Source of the DNA: an uncultured Muribaculaceae bacterium
GTDB taxonomy: Bacteria; Bacteroidota; Bacteroidia; Bacteroidales; Muribaculaceae
DNA length: 62,726 nucleotides
Reading direction: 5' to 3'
Assembly (NCBI GenBank): GCA_910584905.1
Contig: CAJUCQ010000013.1
Span: 1 to 62,726, forward strand
Part shown: positions 23,452 through 33,345 of the stretch, piece by piece
How positions within the stretch are numbered: position 1 is the first letter of the stretch
Layout: every line of letters starts with the position of its first letter
Notes under the pieces: generated by a model
What the model saw: the letters and a program-made list of their open reading frames with translations, nothing else
What the model was told of the DNA's origin: nothing
Databases searched by the model: none
Program-made: the position numbers and the translations under genes

Positions 23452-26291
23452 TTCTTTTCGTTTTTTGGACTTGTCGCTTCGTCGACAAGATAGATGATTG
23501 ACCGATAGGGAATACCGCTGTTGGTGCTCAGCCCGATTTCGCATGTGCGCGAATTGGAGTAGCCCTCGCTCGCGCCGCTTGCCTCGATGCTCGCGCGCAG
23601 TTTGCGAAGACCCCAGCGGTTGAGCTCGGGATGGGTGAAGCCCTTGTCGCCGGCAAAGCCGCAGCAGCCGACCTCGGCGGGAACCGTGACTGACGTCGAA
23701 CACATCCCCGCGAGCGCCACGATTTTTTCGCCGACACCCATCAGGCGGCTTGAACACGTGATATGCACCGCCACGGCGCGGTCCGTGCGGTGAAACTCAA
23801 GATTGGGAGCGAGATAATCGTGGATAAACTCCGCAGGCTCGAACAGGCGCATCGTCGTGATGCACTTGCGCATACGGTGCAGGCAGGGGCTTTGGTCGCA
23901 AACCACGGGAATGCGCCCGCCCGCGGAGGCGCTCGCAAGTGCCGCATCAAGCTCACGCACCTTCGCCTCGGCGATATCAGGCATCCCCTTGCTCTCCCAT
24001 ATCATGCCGCAGCAAAGCTTTTCGACATCTTTGGGAAATACAACCTCGAAGCCCGCGCGTTCGCACAGGCGCACGAACACATCGGCCTGAGCCTCATCGT
24101 GGCGCCCCGTTTCCGACGGACCCATCACGCGGTTGAGACACGACGGGAAATACACCACCTTGGGCTTTTCGTCGGCGCCTGATGCCGCATTCCTTTTGGC
24201 TGTCGCGGCTATCGTCGTCGACGGATTGTAGGCCTTCGGAAGCGAGGGAGTCCACAGCGGCAACCCGATGGAGTGGAGCGCCGGGCCGACGATGTTGACG
24301 CCCTTTGCCCCTATGACTTTGCCGACCACCGACGCAGCCCCGAGGGCCGCGCGCACGCCGACGCTTATCCCCGCGAGATGCTCGGCGCAATAGCGCCCGA
24401 CTGCATACCCGGCCGACCCCGGTGGAATCTGCCCCTCGCGGATTTCATGGATAAGTTCGCCGGTGTTGATTTTCATCGGACATGACGTCGAGCACAGGCC
24501 GTCGCCGGCACAGGTCTCTTCGCCGTAATATTTGAAGCCCTTTTCGAGTTCGCAGAGACGGACCGCGTCACCGCCCTCGTTGCGGAGCCGCGAAATCTCG
24601 CGCCGCGTCGCTATGCGTTGTCGCGCCGAAAGTGTCAGCCCGCAGCTCACGCAGTTAACCTCGCAGAATCCGCACTCTATACATTTGTCAACCGCCGGAC
24701 TTGTCAGCGGAAGCGGCTTGAGATTCTTTATGAAGCATTCGGCATCGTCGTTGAAGATAACCCCCGGGTTGAGGATGCCCGCAGGGTCGAAAACGGCCTT
24801 TATGCGCTTCATCATATCCCATGCCTTGGCGCCCCATTCCTTTTCGACAAAGGGAGCCATGTTGCGCCCGGTGCCGTGTTCGGCCTTGAGCGAGCCGTGA
24901 TAGCGGTCGACTACCATCTCTTCGATAGCCTCCATCAGACGGCGGTATTTGTCGATATCGGCCTGCGTCTCGAAGCCTTGGGCAATCACAAAGTGATAAT
25001 TGCCCTCAAGAGCATGGCCGTAGATACAAGCTTCGTCGTAGCCGCTGTCCGTTAGCAGACGCCGCAGCTCGGCCGTTGCCTCGGGCAAGTCTTCGATGTG
25101 GAATGCTATGTCCTCGATCAGCGCCGTTGTGCCCGGACGGCGAGTTCCGCCGACGGCCGGGAAAATTCCCGAACGCATCTGCCACCACGCGTCGACCTCT
25201 GCAGGGTCAGTGGAGAAATGCGCGGGCTTGAACAGGTCGAAGCCGTCGACAATCGTCTGAGCCTCGCCCGTGCGGAGATTGAGCGTGGAAGCGTCCGGGG
25301 CGTCGATGCGGAGCAGTAACGCCGTAAGATTACTCCCCGTAGTGTCGTTGACGGATTCGAGCGACTTGCGGTCGAGAAGCTCGCAGGCGTCGACTGCCTT
25401 TGCTTTCTTGAGAGCCACAACCGCGCGGCACGCTTCGGTCAAATCTTGGAAGTAGACCATAGCGCTCGCCGTGAAAGGCATCTTTGCCTCGGTCGTGACG
25501 CGGATTTCGCTCATAAATCCGAGAGTCCCTTCCGACCCCACCATGCAGTGGGCGAGAATGTCGAACGGGTCATCGTACACAACGAACGGAAGAAGATTAA
25601 GCCCCGTCACATTCTTGATGGAATATTTATAGCGGATTTTTTCCGCAAGCTCGCTGTCTTGACGGATTTCATCGCGGATAGCCTCTATCGCCGCAATCAT
25701 TGACGAGTGGCTCTTGCGGAAGGCCGCGCGCGACTCTTCGTCGGCCGTGTCAACCGCGGTGCCGTCGGCGAGGACAATGCGCATGCTCAGAAGGATGCGG
25801 TCGGAGTTGGCGTGAGTGCCGCATTTCATCCCCGACGCATTGTTGGCGACGATGCCGCCCACCATTGCGGCCTTCTTGGAGGCCGGGTCGGGGCTGAAAA
25901 CGCGCCCGTAAGGTTCGAGAATCTCGCTCACACGGGCGCCGATGATACCCGGTTGGAGCGCAATCGACTTGGCCTCGGAGTCGAGCAGCCGGTAGCCTTC
26001 CCACTCCTTGCCGGCAACGAGCAGGATGGAGTCCGACAGCGACTGTCCCGACAGGCTCGTGCCCGCCGCGCGGAACGTAACCGCCAGCCCCAGCCTCGTA
26101 GCCTCGCGGAGAGCCGTCTGCATCTCGGACTCGTCCTTCACCCGCACGACAACCTTGGGTAGAAGACGGTAGAAACTCGCGTCTGTCCCCCACGCCAGCG
26201 TCCGAAGGGCGTCCGTATAAATGCGTTTGCCGTCAACGCCCCCGCGGCGGAGGGCGCTGACGTAATCGGCATATCTCTTGTCTGAAATCAT
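23448..26291 (-). CDS. FAD- and Fe-S-containing D-lactate dehydrogenase-type oxidoreductase
   Basis: The 947-residue fusion has an N-terminal PCMH-type FAD domain (TFRAAGTSLSGQS, about 72-84) and a FAD-oxidase C-terminal domain (YGHALEGNYHFV; LKAEHGTGRNMAPF). A ferredoxin-like part carries CIECGFCEVNC and CAGDGLCSTSCP. CCG heterodisulfide-type repeats follow (KLCCGMIWES; VGCCGFAGDKGF). This arrangement is that of respiratory D-lactate or D-2-hydroxyacid dehydrogenases. Lying between the NamZ-type gene and murK/murQ, it most likely oxidises D-lactate freed by MurQ to pyruvate. Exact substrate is inferred from context. Confidence 0.88.
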   Translation of the reverse strand: MISDKRYADYVSALRRGGVDGKRIYTDALRTLAWGTDASFYRLLPKVVVRVKDESEMQTALREATRLGLAVTFRAAGTSLSGQSLSDSILLVAGKEWEGYRLLDSEAKSIALQPGIIGARVSEILEPYGRVFSPDPASKKAAMVGGIVANNASGMKCGTHANSDRILLSMRIVLADGTAVDTADEESRAAFRKSHSSMIAAIEAIRDEIRQDSELAEKIRYKYSIKNVTGLNLLPFVVYDDPFDILAHCMVGSEGTLGFMSEIRVTTEAKMPFTASAMVYFQDLTEACRAVVALKKAKAVDACELLDRKSLESVNDTTGSNLTALLLRIDAPDASTLNLRTGEAQTIVDGFDLFKPAHFSTDPAEVDAWWQMRSGIFPAVGGTRRPGTTALIEDIAFHIEDLPEATAELRRLLTDSGYDEACIYGHALEGNYHFVIAQGFETQADIDKYRRLMEAIEEMVVDRYHGSLKAEHGTGRNMAPFVEKEWGAKAWDMMKRIKAVFDPAGILNPGVIFNDDAECFIKNLKPLPLTSPAVDKCIECGFCEVNCVSCGLTLSARQRIATRREISRLRNEGGDAVRLCELEKGFKYYGEETCAGDGLCSTSCPMKINTGELIHEIREGQIPPGSAGYAVGRYCAEHLAGISVGVRAALGAASVVGKVIGAKGVNIVGPALHSIGLPLWTPSLPKAYNPSTTIAATAKRNAASGADEKPKVVYFPSCLNRVMGPSETGRHDEAQADVFVRLCERAGFEVVFPKDVEKLCCGMIWESKGMPDIAEAKVRELDAALASASAGGRIPVVCDQSPCLHRMRKCITTMRLFEPAEFIHDYLAPNLEFHRTDRAVAVHITCSSRLMGVGEKIVALAGMCSTSVTVPAEVGCCGFAGDKGFTHPELNRWGLRKLRASIEASGASEGYSNSRTCEIGLSTNSGIPYRSIIYLVDEATSPKNEKK

Positions 26292-26304
26292 TTATCGCTT
26301 CAAA

Positions 26305-27540
26305 TCATTTGTAGATATAGTATTTCGAGCTGCGGGCCTTGAACGCGTCGGCGTCCTTGTTCCAGTAGCCCTCGATGTCGGCAACCTTGTGTGCCTTCCC
26401 GAAGCGCTTGCGGATTTCCTTCGAGCCGCACACCTTGTCGAACATGCTGAACCTCTTGGGGTTGGCGTTGTCGAGGGTTTTCTTTTCGGGATACATATCC
26501 GCCAGCTCCTCCATCACATAGAACTGTACGAGGCTCAGCGGCGCCGTGTCGAGGTCGGTCACATACAGCTCTACACCTTGGATGTTGGTGTCCTGACCGA
26601 CGGAGTAGAAAGGCTTGATATGGATGGGACGGAATTTCACGCCCGGAATCCCGCGCCCGTTGAGTCGGCGCGCAAGGGCTTCGGCGTCAATCCACTCGGC
26701 GCAGAAGAGCTTGAAAGGCTCAGTATATCCCACGCCGATGCTCATATAGCCCAGCTCGCCGAGAATGCCCGACGCCGGATAGTAGATGGCGCTTTCGGCC
26801 GTAGGCTGATGAGGCGACGGAAGCACCCACGGCATCCCCGTGGCCCCGAACGTCATATCGCGCTTCCAGCCCTCCATAGGCACAACCGTCAGGTCAACCT
26901 TCTTCTCCCCGACGAGACCCTCGCCGTTGAGATACTGCGCCAGCTCCCCGGGCGTAAGACCGTAGAGATAAGGGATGGCAAACTGGCTTACGAACGAAAT
27001 ACAGTCCTCCTCGGCGAGATTGCCTTCCACCTTGGTTCCGTTGATGGGATTGGGGCGGTCAAGGACCATAAATTCCTTGCCGAGTTCGGCGCACGCCTCC
27101 ATCGCAAGGCCCATCGTAGAGATGAACGTGTACGAGCGGCAGCCATTATCCTGAATATCGTAGATGAGCACATCGACGTCCTTGAGCATCTCGGCCGAAG
27201 GCTTGCGGTTCTTCCCATAGATAGAGTACACCGGCACGCCCGTAGCCGCATCGACCGTATTGTCTACGTGGTCGCCCGCATGGACATCGCCGCGGACTCC
27301 GTGCTCGGGGGCATAAAGAGCCACCAGTTCCACGCCCGGTGCTTCGGCAAGGATGTCGACTGTTGATTTCAGATCGTTGTCGATGCCCGTCGGATTGGTA
27401 ATCAGACCGACGCGCTTGCCTTTAAGCTGAGCAAATCCGCTCTCGCGGAGCACTTCAACGCCCGGCTTCACCGCAGGGCCGGCCGCGAGACCGATAAACG
27501 TCCCGGCGGCGATGATGAGGGATAATATCTTTTTTATCAT
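26305..27540 (-). CDS. namZ: NamZ-type exo-beta-N-acetylmuramidase (DUF1343)
   Basis: The 411-residue secreted protein has a signal peptide (about 1-20) and the hallmarks of the DUF1343/NamZ family. These are GLITNPTG (about 43-50), YAPEHGVRGD (about 77-86), VLIYDIQDNGCRSYTF and VLDRPNPINGTKVEG. Characterised NamZ enzymes release MurNAc from the non-reducing end of glycan fragments. Position between the ampG-type transporter and the lactate dehydrogenase/mur genes supports this. Length is typical. Confidence 0.9.
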   Translation of the reverse strand: MIKKILSLIIAAGTFIGLAAGPAVKPGVEVLRESGFAQLKGKRVGLITNPTGIDNDLKSTVDILAEAPGVELVALYAPEHGVRGDVHAGDHVDNTVDAATGVPVYSIYGKNRKPSAEMLKDVDVLIYDIQDNGCRSYTFISTMGLAMEACAELGKEFMVLDRPNPINGTKVEGNLAEEDCISFVSQFAIPYLYGLTPGELAQYLNGEGLVGEKKVDLTVVPMEGWKRDMTFGATGMPWVLPSPHQPTAESAIYYPASGILGELGYMSIGVGYTEPFKLFCAEWIDAEALARRLNGRGIPGVKFRPIHIKPFYSVGQDTNIQGVELYVTDLDTAPLSLVQFYVMEELADMYPEKKTLDNANPKRFSMFDKVCGSKEIRKRFGKAHKVADIEGYWNKDADAFKARSSKYYIYK

Positions 27541-27570
27541 ATCGTTTGCTTGATTGTGTGTGATGTGTGC

Positions 27571-29490
27571 TTATTTCTCCTTTCGTCCGAAATTCGGGTC
27601 AATCTTCAGGAAGGCGCAGATGCCCACCGTGGCTATACAGCAAATCATCGTCCAGATGAAGAAGTGGCGATAGCCGATTGTCTCCTGAAGCCAGCCCGCG
27701 GCCATGCCCGGAAGCATCATTCCGAGAGCCATGAAGCCCGTGCAGATGGCGTAATGGGCGGTCTTGTGAGTCCCTTCCGAGAAGTAGATGAGATAAAGCA
27801 TATAGGCCGTGAAGCCGAACCCGTAGCCGAACTGCTCGACAAACACGCAGATGTTAACCGTCAGAAGCGACGGGGCCGTCGCATAGCTCAGGTAGACGAA
27901 CGTCAGACACGTCAGCGACATCGACCATGCCATAGGCCACAGCCATTTCTTAAGGCCTCCCTTGGCCGCTACAATACCGCCGATGATGCCGCCGATAGTG
28001 AGGCCGATGATACCCACCGTGCCGTAAACGATGCCTACCTGACCGGTCGTCAGCCCGAGGCCGCCCTTGTCGATAGGATCGAGGAGGAACGGATTGATAA
28101 GCTTCACGAGCTGAGCCTCCGGCAAGCGGTAGAGAAGCATGAACGCTATCGCAACCCATATCTGAGGCTTTTTGAAGAAGCTGCGGAAGGTCTCGAAGAA
28201 TTCGCGCATGATGTCGCCCGCAGTGTTAAGATTGGCCGACGAGCCGTCGCCCGTGGGGCGGGGGAGCGCCCAGCCGTGGTAAGCCGCTACGACAAAAAAG
28301 AATGCCGAAAGCGCGCCGAACACCACCATCCACGCCAGCGGGATATTGCCCGAAGCGCCCTCGAACGTCGCCGTCACGCGCTCCGTAAGCTTGTGGTCGA
28401 TTTCATAGTAGAGATAAGCCGTTTTGTCCCAGTTGTTCTCGTTGAACACAAATCGCGTCGAAAGCTTGTCCTGTTCAAGATGGATGCTCTTGTCGCCGCC
28501 TTTCTGCGTCACGTTCACAATCACTTCCTCCCCGGCTTCGGGGCGGCGGTTCAGACGGAAGCCCACGATGGCGATGTTGTTGGACGCCGGGCCTTCAGCG
28601 CTGACCTCGCGCTTTTCGCCGAAGGTGTCGCGCACCCAGCGCGTGAAGCCGCTTTCGCCGCTCTTGGCCGTGGCACCTGCTCCGGCGCCTGCATTGCCGC
28701 CGGCAGTAGCCTCGACGGTCTGGAAGCCGTTGCGGGCGTTCATGTTTCTGACCGAATCGCGCATCATTGCGGCGTAGGCCTTGAACGGAATTTCGCGCAC
28801 GCTCGAATCAGCCTCCGTAATCACCACGCTTGCCGGAGCGGCGATTGCCGCCGTTGTCTCGGCCTGAGGCGTGAAGAAAGCCATTTCCCCGGCGAGGTCG
28901 GCCTCCGTGGCCGTGATGGCGCCCGTCGTCGGCGCGCTCCATTCGGTCTGAGGGTCGGCGTTCACCGTCAGCTCAAGGGGCGTAAGCCCCGAATTCGTTT
29001 CGATAAGCCCGGCGAGAATCACGAGAAGGCCCTGACCCGCAACGGTGGCGACGCGGTAGAACGTCGAACGGATGCCAACGTAAAGGCTCTGCTCATGCTC
29101 GCTGAGAGCAAGCATATAAAACCCGTCGGCTGCGATGTCGTGCGTCGCCGACGTGAAGCCCACAAGCCAGAACACAGCCAGCGTCAGCTGGAAGAAAAAC
29201 GGCGCGGGTATCGAAAATGCTATCCCTGCCAACGCAAAGGCGATAATCCACTGCATCGTCAGTGTCCACCAGCGCTTGGTCTTGATTATGTCCACAAACG
29301 GACTCCAGAAGGGTTTGATTACCCACGGTAGGTATAACCAGCCGGTGTAAAGGGCAATATCCGTATTTGAGATTCCGAGGCGCTTGTACATGATGACCGA
29401 AATAGTCATCACGGCCACGTAGGGAAGCCCTTGCGCGAAGTAGAGCGTCGGAATCCACGCCCACGGATTGCGTTTAGTTGTCTTTTGCAT
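27571..29490 (-). CDS. ampG: AmpG-type muropeptide permease with large periplasmic insert
   Basis: The 639-residue MFS protein shows AmpG landmarks: NPWAWIPTLYFAQGLPY (8-24), WLYLPWVIKPFWSPFVD (51-67), THDIAADGFYMLAL (116-129). The C-terminal half has YRLPEAQLVKLINPFLLD and GTHKTAHYAICTGFMALG. Between two helices, residues about 165-382 form a hydrophilic insert. It is low-complexity Ala/Thr/Gly at first, then beta-rich (FRLNRRPEAGEEVIVNV; FVFNENNWDKTAYLYYE). Ordinary AmpG is much shorter and lacks this insert. Import of muropeptides or GlcNAc-MurNAc sugars is the expected role. It precedes the NamZ-type gene by 30 nt. Confidence 0.9.
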   Translation of the reverse strand: MQKTTKRNPWAWIPTLYFAQGLPYVAVMTISVIMYKRLGISNTDIALYTGWLYLPWVIKPFWSPFVDIIKTKRWWTLTMQWIIAFALAGIAFSIPAPFFFQLTLAVFWLVGFTSATHDIAADGFYMLALSEHEQSLYVGIRSTFYRVATVAGQGLLVILAGLIETNSGLTPLELTVNADPQTEWSAPTTGAITATEADLAGEMAFFTPQAETTAAIAAPASVVITEADSSVREIPFKAYAAMMRDSVRNMNARNGFQTVEATAGGNAGAGAGATAKSGESGFTRWVRDTFGEKREVSAEGPASNNIAIVGFRLNRRPEAGEEVIVNVTQKGGDKSIHLEQDKLSTRFVFNENNWDKTAYLYYEIDHKLTERVTATFEGASGNIPLAWMVVFGALSAFFFVVAAYHGWALPRPTGDGSSANLNTAGDIMREFFETFRSFFKKPQIWVAIAFMLLYRLPEAQLVKLINPFLLDPIDKGGLGLTTGQVGIVYGTVGIIGLTIGGIIGGIVAAKGGLKKWLWPMAWSMSLTCLTFVYLSYATAPSLLTVNICVFVEQFGYGFGFTAYMLYLIYFSEGTHKTAHYAICTGFMALGMMLPGMAAGWLQETIGYRHFFIWTMICCIATVGICAFLKIDPNFGRKEK

Positions 29491-29512
29491 TGGTATAGAT
29501 TGATTTGATGTT

Positions 29513-30865
29513 TTAGTACTTCTTTGACAGTACGGCCCCCGGGAAGTAGTGGCTCAGGATTGCCTCCCAGCTGTAGCCCTCGTGGGCCATCATCGCCGCG
29601 CCGATTTGGCAGAGGCCAACGCCGTGGCCCCAGCCCGCGCCCCGAAGACGCCAGCCCGAGGCTATCCCGTCGGCGTCAGTCCCCGTGGGTTCGGCCGTGA
29701 AAGCCGAGCTGTAAAGGTGCGACTTCGACAGGCTTCGCCTGATTTCAAGCTCTTTGCCTATGATTTTTTCTTTCTTGGTGCCGCGGATAAGCAGACGGAT
29801 GATGCGCCCGGAGCGACCGCGCTCAAGGGCGCGAAGCTCCTTGATGTCGCCGAAATCCTCGCCCGTGCGCTCACGCAGAAGGGCGCCAAGCTCGGCGCGG
29901 CTGTATTCCACCGTCCAGCGGTAGAAATCGGGTGTCTCGCGGTCATAGCTGTTGAGCACCTCCGACAGCACAGCCTCGTCGGTCGTGTTGCAGAAAGCCT
30001 CCGGCGACCCCTCTATCCATGCGCGTGCCGCGCTTTCGTCGCGCAGGTCGGGAAAGTCATGCTCGTCACGCCCGTCGCGGAGGGATTGGAGATAAGGGTG
30101 GGCAACAGGCTCCCAGCAGGCCTCGAACTCTTCGAACACTCCGCCGCAGCATTTCGAGAAGCGCGCGTCGCACACCTCGCCGGCGGCATCCGTGAGCACG
30201 ACGCCGCGCGTGGCGTCAACCGCGGCCTCTACATCGGGGCGGGTCTGACGCGTGATGCCCTGATAGCGCTGGCAATGGTCATCGGCGCAGACATCGAAGT
30301 TGACATGGTCCTCGCGGTCGTACCACACCACCTTTTCATCAGGCGTGTTTACACGCCCTTCAGTGCACTTCGGCGCCTTGGCGCCGGCCAGCTGGGCGAA
30401 TAGCCACGAACGCGAAATCACGGCGTGAGCACGCAGCAGCGCCGCCGACGACGTAGCGCTCATTTCCGACGAAATAACGCTCTTCAGGTAATCCTCCACC
30501 GGCAGACGGTTCACCAGCGTCAGCCGCAAAGGCCCGCTTTCAGACCCCTTGCCTTCGACGATAATCCCGACAGCGCCCGTGAAGCGCTGATTCTCTTTGC
30601 GTTCCCAGTGGAAATTAACCCCGATGGTCACATCCCTGACCTCGAACGAGGGATTAGGCGTTTCTGCCGCAGGGACAAACTTGACCGTGGCATACGTCCT
30701 GTCGCCGAAGCGGATTTCCCCCTCGGCGGTGAGTACGAACGTAAAATCGCCCTCGAAGCTCCCGTCATGACCCTCCATGACATACGGACTCTGGAAGCGG
30801 ACACTTATTTCATTGCCGCTGAGAATGCCCACGTTGAGCACAGGCCCGGAATTTGCGTTGCTCAT
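29513..30865 (-). CDS. SpoIID/LytB-domain protein
   Basis: The 450-residue protein has the SpoIID fold motifs: RLPVEDYLKSVISSEM (about 129-144, with the Glu equivalent to the SpoIID catalytic acid), RAHAVISRSWL, a Cys-containing segment (CQRYQGI; SKCCGGVFE) and the terminal WGHGVGLCQIGA. Sporulation SpoIID is a lytic transglycosylase for glycan strands without stem peptides. No signal peptide or membrane helix is visible, which is unusual for a wall enzyme. It may act on imported fragments. It overlaps the DUF4922 gene by 4 bp. Confidence 0.83.
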   Translation of the reverse strand: MSNANSGPVLNVGILSGNEISVRFQSPYVMEGHDGSFEGDFTFVLTAEGEIRFGDRTYATVKFVPAAETPNPSFEVRDVTIGVNFHWERKENQRFTGAVGIIVEGKGSESGPLRLTLVNRLPVEDYLKSVISSEMSATSSAALLRAHAVISRSWLFAQLAGAKAPKCTEGRVNTPDEKVVWYDREDHVNFDVCADDHCQRYQGITRQTRPDVEAAVDATRGVVLTDAAGEVCDARFSKCCGGVFEEFEACWEPVAHPYLQSLRDGRDEHDFPDLRDESAARAWIEGSPEAFCNTTDEAVLSEVLNSYDRETPDFYRWTVEYSRAELGALLRERTGEDFGDIKELRALERGRSGRIIRLLIRGTKKEKIIGKELEIRRSLSKSHLYSSAFTAEPTGTDADGIASGWRLRGAGWGHGVGLCQIGAAMMAHEGYSWEAILSHYFPGAVLSKKY

Positions 30866-31806
30866 AATTTTTCAATAATATTGTCTACTTCAGAGGCGCT
30901 GTAACACACCTCGCCGAGTATTTTTTCAAGTATTTCAGGAGTGATGCGGCGGAAATCCTCTTCGCGCGGGGTGATGAACACGCCGCCCATGTCGACACTC
31001 GCGGGGCTTATAAGCCAGCAGTCGTCGCCCTCGGTGCCGTAGAAGCTCGGCCTGTGCTGTTTGCGGGGAATCACCACAAGACGCACCATTCCTTCCGGTG
31101 CGCCCTCCGGAGCGTAGCAAAGCACGTTCATCATCGGTTCTTCGCCTTCGGCCGGAAGGGGGAGCGCTGCATAAAGCGCATCGAACACCCCGGCTATCTC
31201 GGCAGTGTCGCAACCGTCGATGACGGCAACGCCCATCGGAAGCCCCGGAAGTGTCCAAAGCCGCGCGGCCTCGCCCTTCCCGACAGGCTCGCCGCAGGAG
31301 TCGAGCTTCGAGGTCAGAGGCAGGAAATCCGTGTTGCCAGCCTGAAAGTGCATGTGGTCGGGAGCCGACGCGCCGCAACGCGGACCGTTGTAGAACACGG
31401 TCATCCCCCTAAGCTTCAGCGCCAGACGGCACATATCCTCGATGCGCCCGGCTATACGCTGGTCGGTATGCGCCGTATCGGGGATTGTCAGATGACGCGG
31501 GAAGATGGGGAAGGGGTTGATGAGAATCTCATAGCGGCCCCACGCCTCGGAAATCTGCTCCGCAGGGCGGTTGGCGGCGCATAAAAAGCACTTGCGGGCC
31601 TGAAGCGACGCGGCGTCGACCTTGGCCGCCGACGACACGCGTCGCGCAGGGTTGAACTGCACCTTCATTTCCGGCAGTCCGCCGACGGGTACTTCCTTGA
31701 CCTCCACCCCTTCGAGGGCGGAAAAATTGTTTGATGCCATAGGCCACAAGGCCAATTGGCGCGTGAAAAATTCCTCCGTTTCGGGGGTTATTCCGTACTT
31801 GTTCAT
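30862..31806 (-). CDS. DUF4922 protein (HIT/galactose-phosphate uridylyltransferase-like)
   Basis: The 314-residue cytoplasmic protein has the DUF4922 pattern. Cys-rich KCFLCAANRPAEQ is followed by YEILINPFPIFPRHLTIPD, then PRCGASAPDHMHFQ, with the HxHxQ-like element of the HIT/GalT superfamily. Relatives are annotated as nucleotidyltransferase or phosphorylase-like, with no settled reaction. Residence in a sugar-salvage operon suggests action on a nucleotide-sugar or phosphosugar. ATG 31806 was chosen; the 59-bp gap to the GT2 stop (31866) holds nothing I recognise. Confidence 0.72.
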   Translation of the reverse strand: MNKYGITPETEEFFTRQLALWPMASNNFSALEGVEVKEVPVGGLPEMKVQFNPARRVSSAAKVDAASLQARKCFLCAANRPAEQISEAWGRYEILINPFPIFPRHLTIPDTAHTDQRIAGRIEDMCRLALKLRGMTVFYNGPRCGASAPDHMHFQAGNTDFLPLTSKLDSCGEPVGKGEAARLWTLPGLPMGVAVIDGCDTAEIAGVFDALYAALPLPAEGEEPMMNVLCYAPEGAPEGMVRLVVIPRKQHRPSFYGTEGDDCWLISPASVDMGGVFITPREEDFRRITPEILEKILGEVCYSASEVDNIIEKL

Positions 31807-31865
31807 TGAATGGGGTTTTGGACGGTGAGCGGGTAGGGGATTACGTCTCGGGGCGTCGCGCCTCC

Positions 31866-33329
31866 TTATTTTTTGTTCATCGCTTTGCGCGCCTGAACCT
31901 CCCACGTGCGGATGCGGTCCTTGTAGAGGTTGTTGGCGTTCATCTTGTTGATGTCGAGGGCGGCGTCGGAATTGTCCTCCCAGCGGCGGCAGAAGTAGAG
32001 CACGTCGTAGATGCGCCCGATCTGGTTATGGCGCGAGAACGCCAGCCCGAGGGCATAGTCCTCGCCGTACGACGTGTTGGGCACCTTGATTTCGCGGAGC
32101 ATCGGCGTGTAGAACGCACGCGGAGCGCCGAGGCCGTTGATGCGGAGGGCGTTGTTGCGGCCGTTCTCCGGTGTCCATTCCTTGTGGTCGATTACCCCGG
32201 GAGGAAGCATCTGAAGATTGATGTCCGTAAGCATATAGGTCCCGACGACCATGCCGCAGTTCTGCTCATAGAAGGCCTTGACGATTTTTGCGAGCGTGTT
32301 TTCATCCGCATACACGTCGTCGCTGTCGAGCTGAACGGCAAACTTGCCGCACTCGGGATGGGCCACGCCCAGATTCCAGCATCCGCCGATGCCGAGGTCG
32401 TCGCGCTCGGGCACGAGGTGGATAAGGCGGCTTTCATTCTTGGCAAGCTCGGCCAGTATTTCGGTCGTGCCGTCGGTCGAATGGTTGTCGATGACAATCA
32501 CGTTGTAGGGGAAGTCGGTCTTCTGGCCGAGCGCGCTCTTCACGGCGTCGGCGATTGTGCGCTTGCGGTTGCGCACCGGGATGATTACCGACGCTTCGTT
32601 GGCGAAATCGCCTGCGTTGAACTCGATGGTGTCAAATTCCGGCTCAAGGTAGGCGCCGATGGCTTTGAGGTGGTCGGTGCAGGCCTCCTCCATTTCGAGC
32701 TGGACGCCGCGGTTTTTCGGGTCTACGTAGTCGAAAATCTTTTCGCCGCTCTTGCGGTTGTCGAGCGTGACGTCCGAATACAGATACTCGTTGATGTGTA
32801 CAATCGGAGCGATGCGGCTCAGACGCAGGCGGAGGTCATAAAGCCCCGCGGCCTTGAAATCCTTGTTGATGCCGGCGGCTGCCTTCTTGAAGTCGGCGGT
32901 GTTGAAAAACAGCACCGACCCGAAGTTGAAGTCGTCGCGGAGCGCGCCTTCCTGATAGTCGATGGCCGGAGCGTTGCTCTTTTTGCCTTCGATGATGGTG
33001 TAGCAGTCGGCGTAGAGCATGCCGGCGCCGGAGTCGCCGGCGATTTTTATGAAGCGTTCGAGCGCCTGATAGCCCGGCTCAAGCGTGTTGTATTTCGTGT
33101 ACAGGAGGATATAATCGGCCACCGTATGCTCGGCGATGGCGCGCATCGTTGCCGAGGATGTGAGGCTGTCGATGCCGAGGATGTCGCACCCCTCGACGGC
33201 GGCGGCTGTGGCGTCGGTGCTGAGAAGTGTGATTTTTATTACCGCAGGAGAGGCTTTGAGAGCGTTTACGGTAGCTTTTACTTGCGCTTCTTCGCCGTAG
33301 GGAAGATAGCAGTGGATGGTCTTGTTCAT
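31866..33329 (-). CDS. GT2-family glycosyltransferase
   Basis: In this 487-residue protein the C-terminal half is a canonical GT-A domain: SVIIPVRNRKRTIADAV (about 249-265), VIDNHSTDGTTEI, then the metal-binding region QLDSDDVYADE. The N-terminal half (1-240) is a diverged second GT-A-like unit (NKTIHCYLPYGEEAQVKATVNAL; MLYADCYTII), so the enzyme may be a tandem pseudo-duplicate. No membrane helices. It lies 16 nt after the amidase stop. The acceptor is unknown; a link to wall salvage is by position only. Confidence 0.83.
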   Translation of the reverse strand: MNKTIHCYLPYGEEAQVKATVNALKASPAVIKITLLSTDATAAAVEGCDILGIDSLTSSATMRAIAEHTVADYILLYTKYNTLEPGYQALERFIKIAGDSGAGMLYADCYTIIEGKKSNAPAIDYQEGALRDDFNFGSVLFFNTADFKKAAAGINKDFKAAGLYDLRLRLSRIAPIVHINEYLYSDVTLDNRKSGEKIFDYVDPKNRGVQLEMEEACTDHLKAIGAYLEPEFDTIEFNAGDFANEASVIIPVRNRKRTIADAVKSALGQKTDFPYNVIVIDNHSTDGTTEILAELAKNESRLIHLVPERDDLGIGGCWNLGVAHPECGKFAVQLDSDDVYADENTLAKIVKAFYEQNCGMVVGTYMLTDINLQMLPPGVIDHKEWTPENGRNNALRINGLGAPRAFYTPMLREIKVPNTSYGEDYALGLAFSRHNQIGRIYDVLYFCRRWEDNSDAALDINKMNANNLYKDRIRTWEVQARKAMNKK

Positions 33330-33345
33330 GATATGTATCTGGGGG

